Shown here in pieces: positions 1 to 8,335 of a stretch of 25,649 nt of DNA. Numbering within the stretch: the first letter of the stretch is position 1; every line of letters begins with the position of its first letter. Source of the DNA: Victivallales bacterium (GTDB lineage: Bacteria > Verrucomicrobiota > Lentisphaeria > Victivallales > JAADHT01); NCBI GenBank assembly GCA_016930955.1, contig JAFGFR010000140.1:1-25649 (forward strand), read 5' to 3'. Below the pieces are notes generated by a model that was not told the origin of the DNA, did not search any database, and saw only the letters and a list, made by a program, of their open reading frames with translations. The translations under genes and the position numbers were made by a program.

Positions 1-90
1 AAAAAATTGAGGCTGGGGGTTTCCGGGAGGAAAATGATGTTGAGGCTAAGAAGAAAAATTAACTCTTAAAACACCAAGGAAGTTGGGCTG

Positions 91-1092
91 GTGGCGCGCT
101 GGGGTGCATATCCTGTGGTGTGGTGTCTGGCAGGTGAAGGAATCATGCCTTATTATCTTTCGACCAGCAAGGAAAAAGACCGACTGGTCCAGAAAAATGG
201 CTGGAAAGAAATGGCGGTTTATCTTCGGGGAACTGATCCATATCATCGTCCGATGACGATGCACCCCGGAACCAGCGGACGAAAGGAACTGGCCGCCGAC
301 CCGGAACAGATCCCCGGGGAAAATATCCCTGTATTGAAAACAGTAAGCGATGATGTGCTGGATTTTGATATGCTCCAGACAGGACACGGGTTTCCGGGGG
401 CACTGCCCAATACTGTCAGGACAGTAAATGAATCCTACCAGAGAAAACCAGCGATGCCGGTTGTCCAGGGGGAGGTTTTATATGACGGAATAGGTGGAAC
501 CGGCGAGTATTCGCAAGCACAGCGCTGGCTGTTCTGGGCATGTATTCTTAACGGAGTTGCCGGATATACCTACGGTGCCAATGGCATTTGGCAGGTAAAT
601 ACACTCAAAAAACCTTACGGCCCTTCACCGCACGGCATGTCCTGGGGCGACACCCCATGGGAGGAGGCATATAAATTGTCGGGATCCGCACAGCTAGGGA
701 TGGCCAAACGTCTTCTTGAACGTTATGAATGGTGGAAATTCGAACCGCATCCGGAATGGGTGGAACCAGGGTGGACAAAGGAGTTGAATAATTTGCCTTT
801 CACCTGCGGAGTGCATGATGTTCCAATGACTGCCGGGATTCCGGAGAAAGTCCGGATCATCTATCGTCCGATGGGTATGGGGCTGAAAGTCGTCAAAGGT
901 TTTGAAAAAGGCATGCGCTACCGGTTTGGGCTCTTCAATCCTATAGACGGCACGGAGGTGAAAGGGGGAGATGTCCAGACAGATGAATCCGGAAACTGGA
1001 ATCCGGCCTGCCCCGGATTGCCGTCCTGGAATCCTGTTCCTGTTTATCAGGACTGGGTGATAGTTCTGGAAGCGAAAGGAGCCCGCATATGA
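91..1092 (+). CDS. 5'-truncated apiosidase-like (DUF4038) glycoside hydrolase
   Basis: Probable glycosidase of the DUF4038/apiosidase-like (alpha/beta)8-barrel family. The sequence opens inside the catalytic domain with ARWGAYPVVWCLAGEG, where the GE is the conserved strand-end acid. It continues with LDFDMLQTGHG, a second acid in PVVQGEVLYDGI and AGYTYGANGIWQ, and ends in a small beta domain (YRFGLFNPIDG) typical of the C-terminus. Family members are usually 430-550 residues with a long N-terminal half of the barrel. Here only 333 residues remain, and the in-frame sequence upstream (stop at 67-69) is unrelated, so the 5' end is missing. A GTG at 91 with AAGGAAG at 75-81 could still initiate. 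The stop overlaps the next start (ATGA at 1089-1092), so this piece still heads an operon. It is likely non-functional; a frameshift near 60-90 is the alternative. Bases 3-62 hold the possible 3' tail of another reading frame, which I cannot identify. Confidence 0.7.
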   Translation: MARWGAYPVVWCLAGEGIMPYYLSTSKEKDRLVQKNGWKEMAVYLRGTDPYHRPMTMHPGTSGRKELAADPEQIPGENIPVLKTVSDDVLDFDMLQTGHGFPGALPNTVRTVNESYQRKPAMPVVQGEVLYDGIGGTGEYSQAQRWLFWACILNGVAGYTYGANGIWQVNTLKKPYGPSPHGMSWGDTPWEEAYKLSGSAQLGMAKRLLERYEWWKFEPHPEWVEPGWTKELNNLPFTCGVHDVPMTAGIPEKVRIIYRPMGMGLKVVKGFEKGMRYRFGLFNPIDGTEVKGGDVQTDESGNWNPACPGLPSWNPVPVYQDWVIVLEAKGARI

Positions 1093-2168
1093 ATGATCTG
1101 GAACGTTTTCATGCATGTATGAAGTATCAGTCTGTTGATCACGCGCCTTTCTGGGACTGGGGCGGATGGCCTGAAACCATAGAACGCTGGAAAAGGGAAG
1201 GCTACGATCCGAAGAAAAAGGATCCGGCGGATATCTGCGACAGGCGTCTCTGGTTCGGCGGCTGGTTTGTTCCGAATCCTTCCTTCGAACACAGGGTTGT
1301 GGAGGAAGACAAGGACAGCATAGTCTATATCAATCACGAGGGCATTCTCATGCGTGAGATGAAAGATCATGCATCTAGCTCAATGCCGCAGTTCTTGAAA
1401 TTCCCCACTGAAAACCGTCAGGAATTCCGCGTCTTCTGGAAGGAACGCATGCAACCTGATCTTGCGAAGCGCATCGGGCCGGACTGGAAGAAGAAGCTGA
1501 AAGGGTGGCGTGAACAGCCTCTGCCGTTCATTATCATTTCAGACCGCTGGGGAGGTTTTTTCGGTCCGTTGCGGAATCTGGTGGGGGTGGAAAATCTCTG
1601 TCTGCTGTTTCATGACGATCCCGCATTTGTGGAGGAAATGATGGAAGCCAACGCCGATTTTATAATCGCCATCATGTCGCAGATCCTGGATGTGATCAAG
1701 ATTGACGCTTTCGGTTTCTGGGAGGATATGGCCTACAACCACGCACCGCTCATCTCGCCGGAGATGGTACGGCACTATATGCTTCCGCGCTACCGCAGAG
1801 TAACGGAATTCCTGCGCGGGCGGGGTGTCGAGTATATCGGGCTGGACAGTGACGGACAGATTGACTCCCTTATTCCGGTCTGGATGGATGCGGGATTGAA
1901 TTTTCTTTATCCCTTCGAGGTGCAGTCCGGCATGGATGTCCTGAAGGTACGCAGGAAATACGGACGGGAATTACGCATCTGGGGCGGAGTGGACAAGCGC
2001 GCCCTAGCCAGGGGAGCGAAGGCAATCGATGCCGAACTGGAGCGTGTGAAACCATTGATCGCAGAGGGTGGTTATATTCCTCATACCGATCACTCGTGCC
2101 CTCCTGACATCTCGCTCGAAAACTATTGCTATTATATGGAAAAACTTGGGGAGCAATGCAGAAGTTAA
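1089..2168 (+). CDS. Uroporphyrinogen decarboxylase-like (URO-D/MtaA superfamily) protein
   Basis: A 359-residue protein of the URO-D superfamily, which includes heme-pathway decarboxylases and corrinoid methyltransferases such as MtaA and CmuA. The start is typical (MNDLERFHACMKYQSVDHAPF, equivalent to the R-x-x-A-...-D-R-x-P region of the family). Barrel landmarks follow: FHDDPAFVEEMM near 177-188, a loop GLDSDGQIDSLIP near 258-270, YPFEVQSGMD, WGGVDKRAL, and a C-terminal HTDHSCPPDIS. The methyltransferase zinc motif H-x-C is replaced by D-S-D-G, so neither classical uroporphyrinogen decarboxylation nor MtaA-type zinc chemistry is assured. The start overlaps the preceding stop by ATGA, which implies translational coupling. 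It is a paralogue of the gene at 4350-5468. The substrate is unknown; the glycosidase and ADP-ribosylglycohydrolase neighbours hint at catabolism of a glycoside or nucleoside-like compound (inference). Confidence 0.85.
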   Translation: MNDLERFHACMKYQSVDHAPFWDWGGWPETIERWKREGYDPKKKDPADICDRRLWFGGWFVPNPSFEHRVVEEDKDSIVYINHEGILMREMKDHASSSMPQFLKFPTENRQEFRVFWKERMQPDLAKRIGPDWKKKLKGWREQPLPFIIISDRWGGFFGPLRNLVGVENLCLLFHDDPAFVEEMMEANADFIIAIMSQILDVIKIDAFGFWEDMAYNHAPLISPEMVRHYMLPRYRRVTEFLRGRGVEYIGLDSDGQIDSLIPVWMDAGLNFLYPFEVQSGMDVLKVRRKYGRELRIWGGVDKRALARGAKAIDAELERVKPLIAEGGYIPHTDHSCPPDISLENYCYYMEKLGEQCRS

Positions 2169-2223
2169 TTTTATACACAGTCATCCTGCGGAATGATAGT
2201 TAATTAATGAGGAGCAAAGAATT

Positions 2224-4290
2224 ATGAAAGAATTGAGTATTGAACAGAAAATTGAGGGCTGTCTTGCCGGAGCGGCAATCGGGGCGAAGCTGGGTTTTGA
2301 CAAATACAGCAATCAGAAATTTTTTTCAAGAGAAAATATCCTGAAAATGATTGATGAAAAGGCGGAGCCGGAACCTGAATCCAAGTCCCGAAAGGAAGGA
2401 TTACGGAACTACAGGGATGTCCTCCCTTTTATAGATGTCGGGATACGGGCTTATCTGGCAAAAAAAGGGCGTGTCATGCCTGAAGATTTCGCCGCAATTC
2501 TGAAATCCGATCCCGTCATCAGTGAAGGGATTTTTCTTTGGGACAACATCCATACAGTCCAGGAATTATTACAGGAAGGCATGAATCCCAGGTTGAGCGG
2601 CTTCGGAACCGTTCCATGCGGCCTCATCTGCGCCGCAATGCCTGCGGTAGGCATATATCATTGTGGCGACCCGGAATATGCTTATCTTGACGGAATCGAG
2701 CTTGCATCGGTTGTCCAGCCCCGGCTCGGTGCGGACTGGGCCGCGCTGTGCGCTGCTGCAATTTCGGCGGCATTCGAGAAGTCGGCTTCTGGCGACAGTG
2801 TTGTGAATGCTGTCATGAATATTGCACATGCGAACAACAAGGAACTTTTTTATAAGCTGCATATTAACTCCAGACATTGTGGGCATCTTGCCGGATCATC
2901 GGAAACTTCTTTCCTCAATTGGTGGTTTACTTTCTGCCGGGAGGATTTGAGGAAGGAAAGAAGAAGATGGCGTTCAGGAAATCCTGTCGAATTTGTTCTC
3001 CCGCTTTTGAAATATTGCGGCAGTGATGCCATGGGAATGATGAATCTTCTTACTTGGGCAAATGATCCAGGCATCCCGGCGATCATAGGCGGCGCAGTGA
3101 TAGGAGCCATTCACGGAGCAGATATTTTTCCTGAATCCTGGCAGTCCTGGGCAGGGCCGATAATTGAACTGTGGCTGGGGATGACTGAAGTTGTAGGGAA
3201 ACGGTTGACAAAAGAAAAACAGATCATCTGCACGGTTACTTCTCTTCAGGAGAAAGTTAATCAATCCGAAACCTTTCTCTCTGACAGGATTTACGGATGT
3301 CTTCTGGCAGGTGCTATCGGTAATGCCATGGGTTCCCCTGTCGAAGGCCGTCAGTATCAGGATATCGAAAAAGAATATCCGGAAGGAATCACAACGGTGC
3401 TTGATCCATCAAGGCTGGAGTCGGAGGACGATAATCAGATGTGCGCACATCTCATCAACACATATCTTGAAAGAGACGGCTTGCCGGTAATGGCACGTCA
3501 TTTCGGTCTCGAGTGGCGGGAAAACCTGAACAGCGAGCATTATTACGCCCAGTGCATGGGACATGCATACGATCTTATCTGTGCAGACTGGGATCCGAGG
3601 ATAACCGGTCACTGGAGTGTCGTTACCGGCTCAACGGTAATGTGCATGGAGCCGGCAGGCATTTATAACCTTGCCGATCCGGAATATGCATTCATTGATG
3701 CCTGTGCAATATCCTATATGTATCAACGGGGGCTTGATGTCGTATCTGCAGCGATTCTTGCTGCTGCCGTCAGCGAGGCCATGCGCCCGGGTTCATCTGT
3801 GGAAAGCATTTGTTCCGCGGCTCTTGAAGCGGCGCCAAAAGAGAAATTGCGGACATTTGATGAGCGCCGTTTTAAAAGTGTTCATGAATATCTTGATAAA
3901 TGCCTTCAGGTAGCGGCAAAATATACGAATGTGCTTGAAGCTCGCAGGGAATTATACGAAAGATGTCTGTTCTATCACATGATTGATCCCCTGGAAGTTC
4001 TCGGCCTTTCGCTTGCAATGTTCAAGATCGCGGACGGAGATGTTGAACAGGCAGCTATCGGGGGAACAAATATAGGGCGTGACTCCGATACGATTGCGGG
4101 GCGGGCCGCTATGCTGTCCGGAACACTGAGAGGAAGTTCCGGAATCCCCGGAGAGTGGATCGGACTGTTCAATAGTGCTTCACTTGAAAAAATAAAATCC
4201 AATGCGATGCGGATGGCGGATTTGATCGGTGTGCAAAAAATGGCACGACTGCAAAAACGCCAGGCTCTGATACAATGGTTACAATGTTGA
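2224..4290 (+). CDS. Double-domain ADP-ribosylglycohydrolase family protein
   Basis: ADP-ribosylglycohydrolases (ARH/DraG family) hydrolyse the N- or O-glycosidic bond of ADP-ribosyl groups with two Mg ions. At 688 residues this is twice the usual length (about 300-350) and carries two homologous halves. Each has an opening G-C-L-x-G-A-x-x-G motif (IEGCLAGAAIGAKLG; IYGCLLAGAIGNAMGSP) and a matching central helix pair (GDPEYAYLDG; ADPEYAFIDA). The C-terminal half keeps metal-site motifs: SEDDNQMC near residue 400 and GRDSDTIAG near 622. The N-terminal half lacks both (the second is replaced by NDPGIPAIIGG), so it is probably a catalytically dead, structural or substrate-binding domain. ATG at 2224 is preceded by GAGGAG, 10 nt upstream. 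It lies 55 bp after the first URO-D-like gene and 59 bp before the second, so the three are probably co-transcribed. The true substrate could be a small ADP-ribose-like or glycosylated metabolite rather than a protein. Confidence 0.85.
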   Translation: MKELSIEQKIEGCLAGAAIGAKLGFDKYSNQKFFSRENILKMIDEKAEPEPESKSRKEGLRNYRDVLPFIDVGIRAYLAKKGRVMPEDFAAILKSDPVISEGIFLWDNIHTVQELLQEGMNPRLSGFGTVPCGLICAAMPAVGIYHCGDPEYAYLDGIELASVVQPRLGADWAALCAAAISAAFEKSASGDSVVNAVMNIAHANNKELFYKLHINSRHCGHLAGSSETSFLNWWFTFCREDLRKERRRWRSGNPVEFVLPLLKYCGSDAMGMMNLLTWANDPGIPAIIGGAVIGAIHGADIFPESWQSWAGPIIELWLGMTEVVGKRLTKEKQIICTVTSLQEKVNQSETFLSDRIYGCLLAGAIGNAMGSPVEGRQYQDIEKEYPEGITTVLDPSRLESEDDNQMCAHLINTYLERDGLPVMARHFGLEWRENLNSEHYYAQCMGHAYDLICADWDPRITGHWSVVTGSTVMCMEPAGIYNLADPEYAFIDACAISYMYQRGLDVVSAAILAAAVSEAMRPGSSVESICSAALEAAPKEKLRTFDERRFKSVHEYLDKCLQVAAKYTNVLEARRELYERCLFYHMIDPLEVLGLSLAMFKIADGDVEQAAIGGTNIGRDSDTIAGRAAMLSGTLRGSSGIPGEWIGLFNSASLEKIKSNAMRMADLIGVQKMARLQKRQALIQWLQC

Positions 4291-4349
4291 AGCTCAAGGC
4301 TTCAGACTTGTCGTATATCCTATGAATAAACAACTAAAGAGGAATCAAA

Positions 4350-5468
4350 ATGAATGACAGGGAAAGTTTCAACATGATCACGAGCTTTGAAAAGGCGGAT
4401 CATGTCCCCAACTATGAACTCGGATGCTGGGGACAGACCTGGCAGAGATGGATAGAAGAGGGTATGCCTGCAGACGAACAACTCTACAACAACTGGTTTG
4501 AAGGGGAGCCGTATTTCAATCTTGATCGTCGTGATTTCGCCAAAATCAACCAGGGAATGATCCCGGCATTTGAATATGAGGTAATTGAAGAGAATGCGGA
4601 AACGATCACCGCCCGCAATACAGCGGGAATTGTCACCAAGGCGCTTAAAACCGGCACTGTCCGAGGAACCAGAATGAGCATGGATCAGTATATTTCATTT
4701 CCGGTCAGAGACAGGCAAAGTTTCTGTGAACTGAAGAAGCGTTACAATCCTGAGACACCGGTCCGCTATCCGAAATGGTGGGACGAGCAGGTCAGGATCT
4801 GGCGTGACCGTGATTATCCGCTCTGCCTCCTGTCAAATGGAACTTTCGGTCTATATTCTCAATTGAGATCCTGGGTCGGAACCGAGGAGATCTCCTATCT
4901 GTTTTACGATGATCCTGCATTTGTTGAAGAAATGATTGAATTCAATACTGACTTTCTACTGAAACTGGTCGAAAAAGCATTGAAAGATGTAAAATTCGAT
5001 TATTTCAATTTTTTTGAAGATTTTGCTGGGAAGGGCGGCCCGCTTATTTCTCCTGACCTGTTTAAAAAATTTCTTATGCCCTCGTATAAGCGGATAATCC
5101 AGCGGTTTTCACAGGCGGGGATCAGGCATTTCTGGTTTGACAGCGACGGTGATTGTGAGGTTTTGATTCCTCTGCTGATAGAATCCGGCATTACCTGTCT
5201 GTGGCCGCTTGAACAGGCATCGGGCATGGATCCAGTCAGACTTAGAAAAAAATTCGGGAAGGAGATTGCTTTCGCAGGAGGTATTAACAAACTGGAACTG
5301 GCCAAGGACAGGAAGTCCATTGATGAAGAGCTTTACAGCAAGATCCCTCCATTAATCGAACTCGGCGGATATATTCCTCATCTTGATCATACTTTTTCGC
5401 CGGAAATATCCTATGACAACTTTTTGTATTATCTGGAGTTGAAGAAAAAACTGCTGAAATCATCCTGA
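4350..5468 (+). CDS. Second uroporphyrinogen decarboxylase-like protein
   Basis: A 372-residue URO-D superfamily protein clearly paralogous to the 1089-2168 product. Corresponding stretches are MNDRESFNMITSFEKADHVP, FYDDPAFVEEMIEFN, FNFFEDFAGKGGPLISP, FDSDGDCEVLIPLLIESG, WPLEQASGMDPVRLRKKFG and HLDHTFSPEIS. As in the paralogue, D-S-D-G stands where zinc-dependent corrinoid methyltransferases carry H-x-C, and the C-terminal H-x-D-H is retained, so the two form a distinct subfamily of unknown reaction. The start at 4350 is set by AGAGG about 8 nt upstream. It is the last gene of the plus-strand cluster; no strong intrinsic terminator was seen after it. Two unequal copies flanking an ARH gene suggest either a heteromeric enzyme or two steps on related substrates (inference). 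Confidence 0.85.
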   Translation: MNDRESFNMITSFEKADHVPNYELGCWGQTWQRWIEEGMPADEQLYNNWFEGEPYFNLDRRDFAKINQGMIPAFEYEVIEENAETITARNTAGIVTKALKTGTVRGTRMSMDQYISFPVRDRQSFCELKKRYNPETPVRYPKWWDEQVRIWRDRDYPLCLLSNGTFGLYSQLRSWVGTEEISYLFYDDPAFVEEMIEFNTDFLLKLVEKALKDVKFDYFNFFEDFAGKGGPLISPDLFKKFLMPSYKRIIQRFSQAGIRHFWFDSDGDCEVLIPLLIESGITCLWPLEQASGMDPVRLRKKFGKEIAFAGGINKLELAKDRKSIDEELYSKIPPLIELGGYIPHLDHTFSPEISYDNFLYYLELKKKLLKSS

Positions 5469-5551
5469 CACAGAACAGGGATTTATCCTGAATTGCATTC
5501 CAGTTTTTATATAGCTATTGAGGCAATTATAAATATCGGTGTCGTTGGCAC

Positions 5552-5578
5552 TTAACATGTTTGACATAAAAGTGTTAA
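5552..5578. promoter_or_regulatory. Weak inverted repeat in gap after the URO-D/ARH cluster
   Basis: TTAACA (5552-5557) and TGTTAA (5573-5578) form a spaced inverted repeat in the otherwise featureless 5469-5639 gap. It resembles an operator for a dimeric regulator, but no intact gene starts directly downstream. It may be the relic of the promoter of the broken gene that follows. Confidence 0.2.
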
Positions 5579-5639
5579 ACATCAAAAACAGCTAGAAGCA
5601 GACCTTAATTGACGTTTTTGGCGGCACAAAAGGTAAGCG

Positions 5640-6284
5640 TTGCATAGTTTCCGGCTGTGGTTCCAGAGAATTAACATGGGGAGCGCAATCAAGGCATTCC
5701 TGGAGTTCAATCCCGACCATGTCATCTGCACCCATTTCACTCCGGCCGAGATGTTCGACCGTGCGCGGCGAAAAGGTGTCAAGACCCCGCCCGTATCAGT
5801 GGTTGTCACCGATTTCGACGTACATTGGATGTGGGTTTATCACAACATGGACGAATATTTCGTAGCGGAAAAAGAGTCGGCAGCACGTCTGGCCAGCCGT
5901 AGCATAGTGCCGGAGAAGACACATGTCACAGGCATTCCAATATGTCCAGCATTTGCCAGGAACTATTCGGCGAATGCCATACGTGCAGAACTGGGTCTGC
6001 ATCCGGATAAAACCACTGTCCTGCTCCTGGTAGGCGGGTTTTGCATCAACAAGATTGACATCCTGGCGCGCAATCTCCTGCTGCATGACATCAAGTCGCA
6101 GCTCATAGCGGTTGCAGGTAAGAATGAAACCCTGCATCACTCGCTCGAACGTATATCCCGGGAATTCCCTAACCGGCTGGTTGTTGCTGGTTATACCAAG
6201 AAGATAGAGAACTTCATGGCCGCAAGTGATGGGGACGGAGTATTCTTCGCAATAGGGCGATGCGTGGATTGGCTGTGGTGGTAA
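5640..6284 (+). pseudogene. Fragment of MGDG synthase/UgtP-like diacylglycerol glycosyltransferase
   Basis: The middle of this frame matches the MGDG-synthase/processive diacylglycerol glycosyltransferase family (GT28-type, inner-membrane glycolipid synthesis). Recognisable blocks are NPDHVICTHFTPAEM, SVVVTDFDVHWMW, the D-x-Y-x-V-A-x-E motif in DEYFVAEKES, VTGIPICPAF, TTVLLLVGGF, IAVAGKNETL and ENFMAASD. The family normally has about 90-100 more N-terminal residues, with the acceptor-binding G-G-G-H, and a C-terminal block (K-P-G-G-x-T-x-x-E) that binds the sugar nucleotide. Here homology starts near 5690 and stops at the MAASD codons near 6229, after which the reading frame turns into low-information sequence. 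Both ends are lost, so this is a gene remnant; the convergent hypothetical gene begins 14 bp further on. Confidence 0.6.
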
Positions 6285-6298
6285 GTGGGGTTTCTGCT

Positions 6299-7417
6299 TC
6301 ATGTTTTCCTGCGTTTGTCCATTTGTTTCATCATCTCCTCCCTGATGGCGAAGAGCTCCTCGCGGGCGGGCTCGATTATATCTGCAAGGGCTTTGGCCAC
6401 GTCTTGGTTCCCGGCAAGGTCAATGGCCTTGTGTATCCCGGTGATGGCCCGCTTCAGGATTGCGATGACCATCCCGTCATCATAAGAGGCAGCATCGTCC
6501 AAGACACTGCCGGACTTGGCAGAGGCGAACTGTATGTTGAATATCAAATCAGAGATCATCAGCCCCACATCGTCCTGAGAGTGATGGTATGGGGTTCCCT
6601 CTATGAACCGATGTATGGTCAACCACAAATTCCCCATGCGTTGGGCCAGGGGATGTCGTTTCCTCTCGTAAAAAGCAGTGGGGACTTCTTCCTCCATATC
6701 GAAATCGTCGGGGAAATCATCCTTGGCATTGACGATTGCCTCTAGATTCCAGCCCATTTGCTTGCAGACTATCTCTTCCCGGTTGGGATGGTCCATGAAC
6801 TTGTCGAGAAGCTCACCATATTTTTCCGACCTCGCATCGGATTCCTTCAAGAAAAGCTCCCATTCGAACTCATCCATATCCCCGTCAAGGTTGGCCTCAC
6901 GCACGGGCTTCTTCGCCTCGACCAGCTCATCCAGGAAATTCGTCAGATTGTCAAAATTGTTCTTCTTTTGCCTCTTCTCCTCTTCGGGAGTCATTTTCCA
7001 TTCCGGCAAGGTGACGTCTATGTCGGCATCGGGCAGCTCGATGACTACGCGCCCGTTGTGTTCGCTGAACCATTCGAGATAAAGCACATTGGCCCAATGC
7101 TCGGACGGGTTTAAACCCTTTGCCTTCTGGTCGAAATATTCATGGTAAGGGATGTCCGGCACCCTGGCCCTGCGGGAAGCGGTCATGTCCCCGACTCGAC
7201 CCGTCTGTTCGGAGTTGATTTCCAAACGCCTGTTTAGAATCGGTGAGGGGTTTTTGAATTCGCAGCGGCTGCCGGCCAGATCCCGATGACAATTCCCCTC
7301 CAGTTGCAGCCTAACCGGCTCATCGCGTCCCTCGATTGTTATCTCCCCGATAACCTTCCCGCCGACTGTGTTGTCAATCCAGCCACGGACTATTTCCTTG
7401 TCAATACGCAAAGCCAT
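6299..7417 (-). CDS. Hypothetical acidic protein
   Basis: A 372-residue protein I do not recognise. The N-terminus (about 1-75) is predicted beta-rich and suggests a small beta-barrel or PilZ-like fold (IDNTVGGKVIGEITIEG, VRLQLEG); that is a guess from the pattern only. Residues about 115-140 hold another strand-rich piece (GRVVIELPDADIDVTLP). The remainder is strongly acidic and helical, with a charged coiled-coil-like run (TPEEEKRQKKNNFDNL) and a final long helix (EELFAIREEMMKQMDKRRKT). There is no signal peptide or membrane segment, so it is probably cytoplasmic. ATG at 7417 follows a purine-rich GGAAGAGGA about 9 nt upstream. Coding bias and length support a real gene. It is isolated, converging on the glycosyltransferase remnant and separated by about 280 bp from the broken gene upstream. 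Confidence 0.7.
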   Translation of the reverse strand: MALRIDKEIVRGWIDNTVGGKVIGEITIEGRDEPVRLQLEGNCHRDLAGSRCEFKNPSPILNRRLEINSEQTGRVGDMTASRRARVPDIPYHEYFDQKAKGLNPSEHWANVLYLEWFSEHNGRVVIELPDADIDVTLPEWKMTPEEEKRQKKNNFDNLTNFLDELVEAKKPVREANLDGDMDEFEWELFLKESDARSEKYGELLDKFMDHPNREEIVCKQMGWNLEAIVNAKDDFPDDFDMEEEVPTAFYERKRHPLAQRMGNLWLTIHRFIEGTPYHHSQDDVGLMISDLIFNIQFASAKSGSVLDDAASYDDGMVIAILKRAITGIHKAIDLAGNQDVAKALADIIEPAREELFAIREEMMKQMDKRRKT

Positions 7418-7699
7418 AGATCACATCCTCTTCCTGTTGATGTTATGGATATTCCGCAGTATCTGTGGGTATCAGCAGCCCGTTGGGTAAGTCGGACTTG
7501 CCGTTCAGCTCGTGTAGCCCTCATATACGCCCGCCGACAGCGCGGAGATGGTGTTTGATAGGAATTTTGTCTTTCATCATCAGGGGACACTACCTGCGAT
7601 GAGGGCAAAGTTCAAGTCCCGGTTTAAACTTGACACTTTATTTTGCATGTTTTGGGGTTTTAGCAAAATGAATATTGCCTGAATCCTACAGATACTCGG

Positions 7700-8280
7700 T
7701 CAGTTACATTCGGCCTTTTCACGATCAATTGGCAATTCCATGATCTTTGCCAGGGCATTGGCCAGACCCTCGGCCTCATCTTTGGAAATTATATTCAAAA
7801 TCGGTGTTCTAACTGGATCAGGATCATCCTGACTTAGCGGATGGAGCATAACACTGGCATTTTCAGGAGTGCCTTCTTCACTGGGGAAATTGACCAAAAT
7901 AACTTTCTTAAACTTACTGAAAGGCAAACACAATAAAGTTCAGAAGAATAAAGGAAAGGGAAAAATGCGTCCAGATCAAAATACCCATGCTGATATGCAA
8001 CCATGTGCTCTTCAAGACTGTTTTCAGGAAAAAACTTCTGATCCTCTCCTAATAACACAAAGTCCCCAAATACCGCACCGCAATTTGAACAGACTAACTG
8101 ACCATCGAATAAATCACGGTTGATATTAAGGACCTTGCCGCAACTATTACAAGTCAACGCACCTTTATTGCCAGATCCATTATCATAGAATTGATTTGCA
8201 TCGTCTGCCAGCATAAATAATTCACCATTTGCGAAATCTCTCCGAATATAAAACTTGATTCCGATATTTGCAGGGCCCAA
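7700..8280 (-). pseudogene. Frameshifted zinc-ribbon protein
   Basis: Two overlapping minus-strand frames look like one gene. The first part (8280 to about 7940) encodes a small zinc ribbon, CNSCGKVLNINRD then LVCSNCGAVFGDF, followed by FFPENSLEEHMVAYQHGYFD. The second part, in another frame (from about 7933 to 7700), continues with FSKFKKVILVNFPSEEG and ends ANALAKIMELPIDREKAECN. Neither half has a convincing second start: the downstream frame would need a TTG without a Shine-Dalgarno site. The upstream frame runs past the shift into atypical sequence. A one-base indel between about 7925 and 7945 would join them. The 5' side is also doubtful: in-frame codons continue to a stop that lies inside the repeat end at 8305-8320, so the original start may have been lost there. 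Function unknown; a sequencing error is possible. Confidence 0.5.
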
Positions 8281-8304
8281 TGCTGTCCCAAAAGGAGGTC
8301 TTAT

Positions 8305-8320
8305 GAGCCAATTTCAAAAC
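8305..8320 (+). repeat. Solitary terminal repeat of the 206-280 bp element
   Basis: GAGCCAATTTCAAAAC is identical to the 16-bp terminal inverted repeat of the complete element at 9003-9208, but nothing of the element interior follows. It lies between the stop of the exported-protein gene (8336, minus) and the zinc-ribbon remnant. On the plus strand it is preceded by AAAGGAGG-N4-ATG, giving an apparent start MSQFQN much like the pseudopilin start at 24582. Confidence 0.6.
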
Positions 8321-8335
8321 TGCTCCTTTGTAACT

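Noticed and set aside
3..62. C-terminal tail of an upstream gene in the third frame
   Set aside because: Only 19 codons with no recognisable motif; cannot be supported without upstream sequence.
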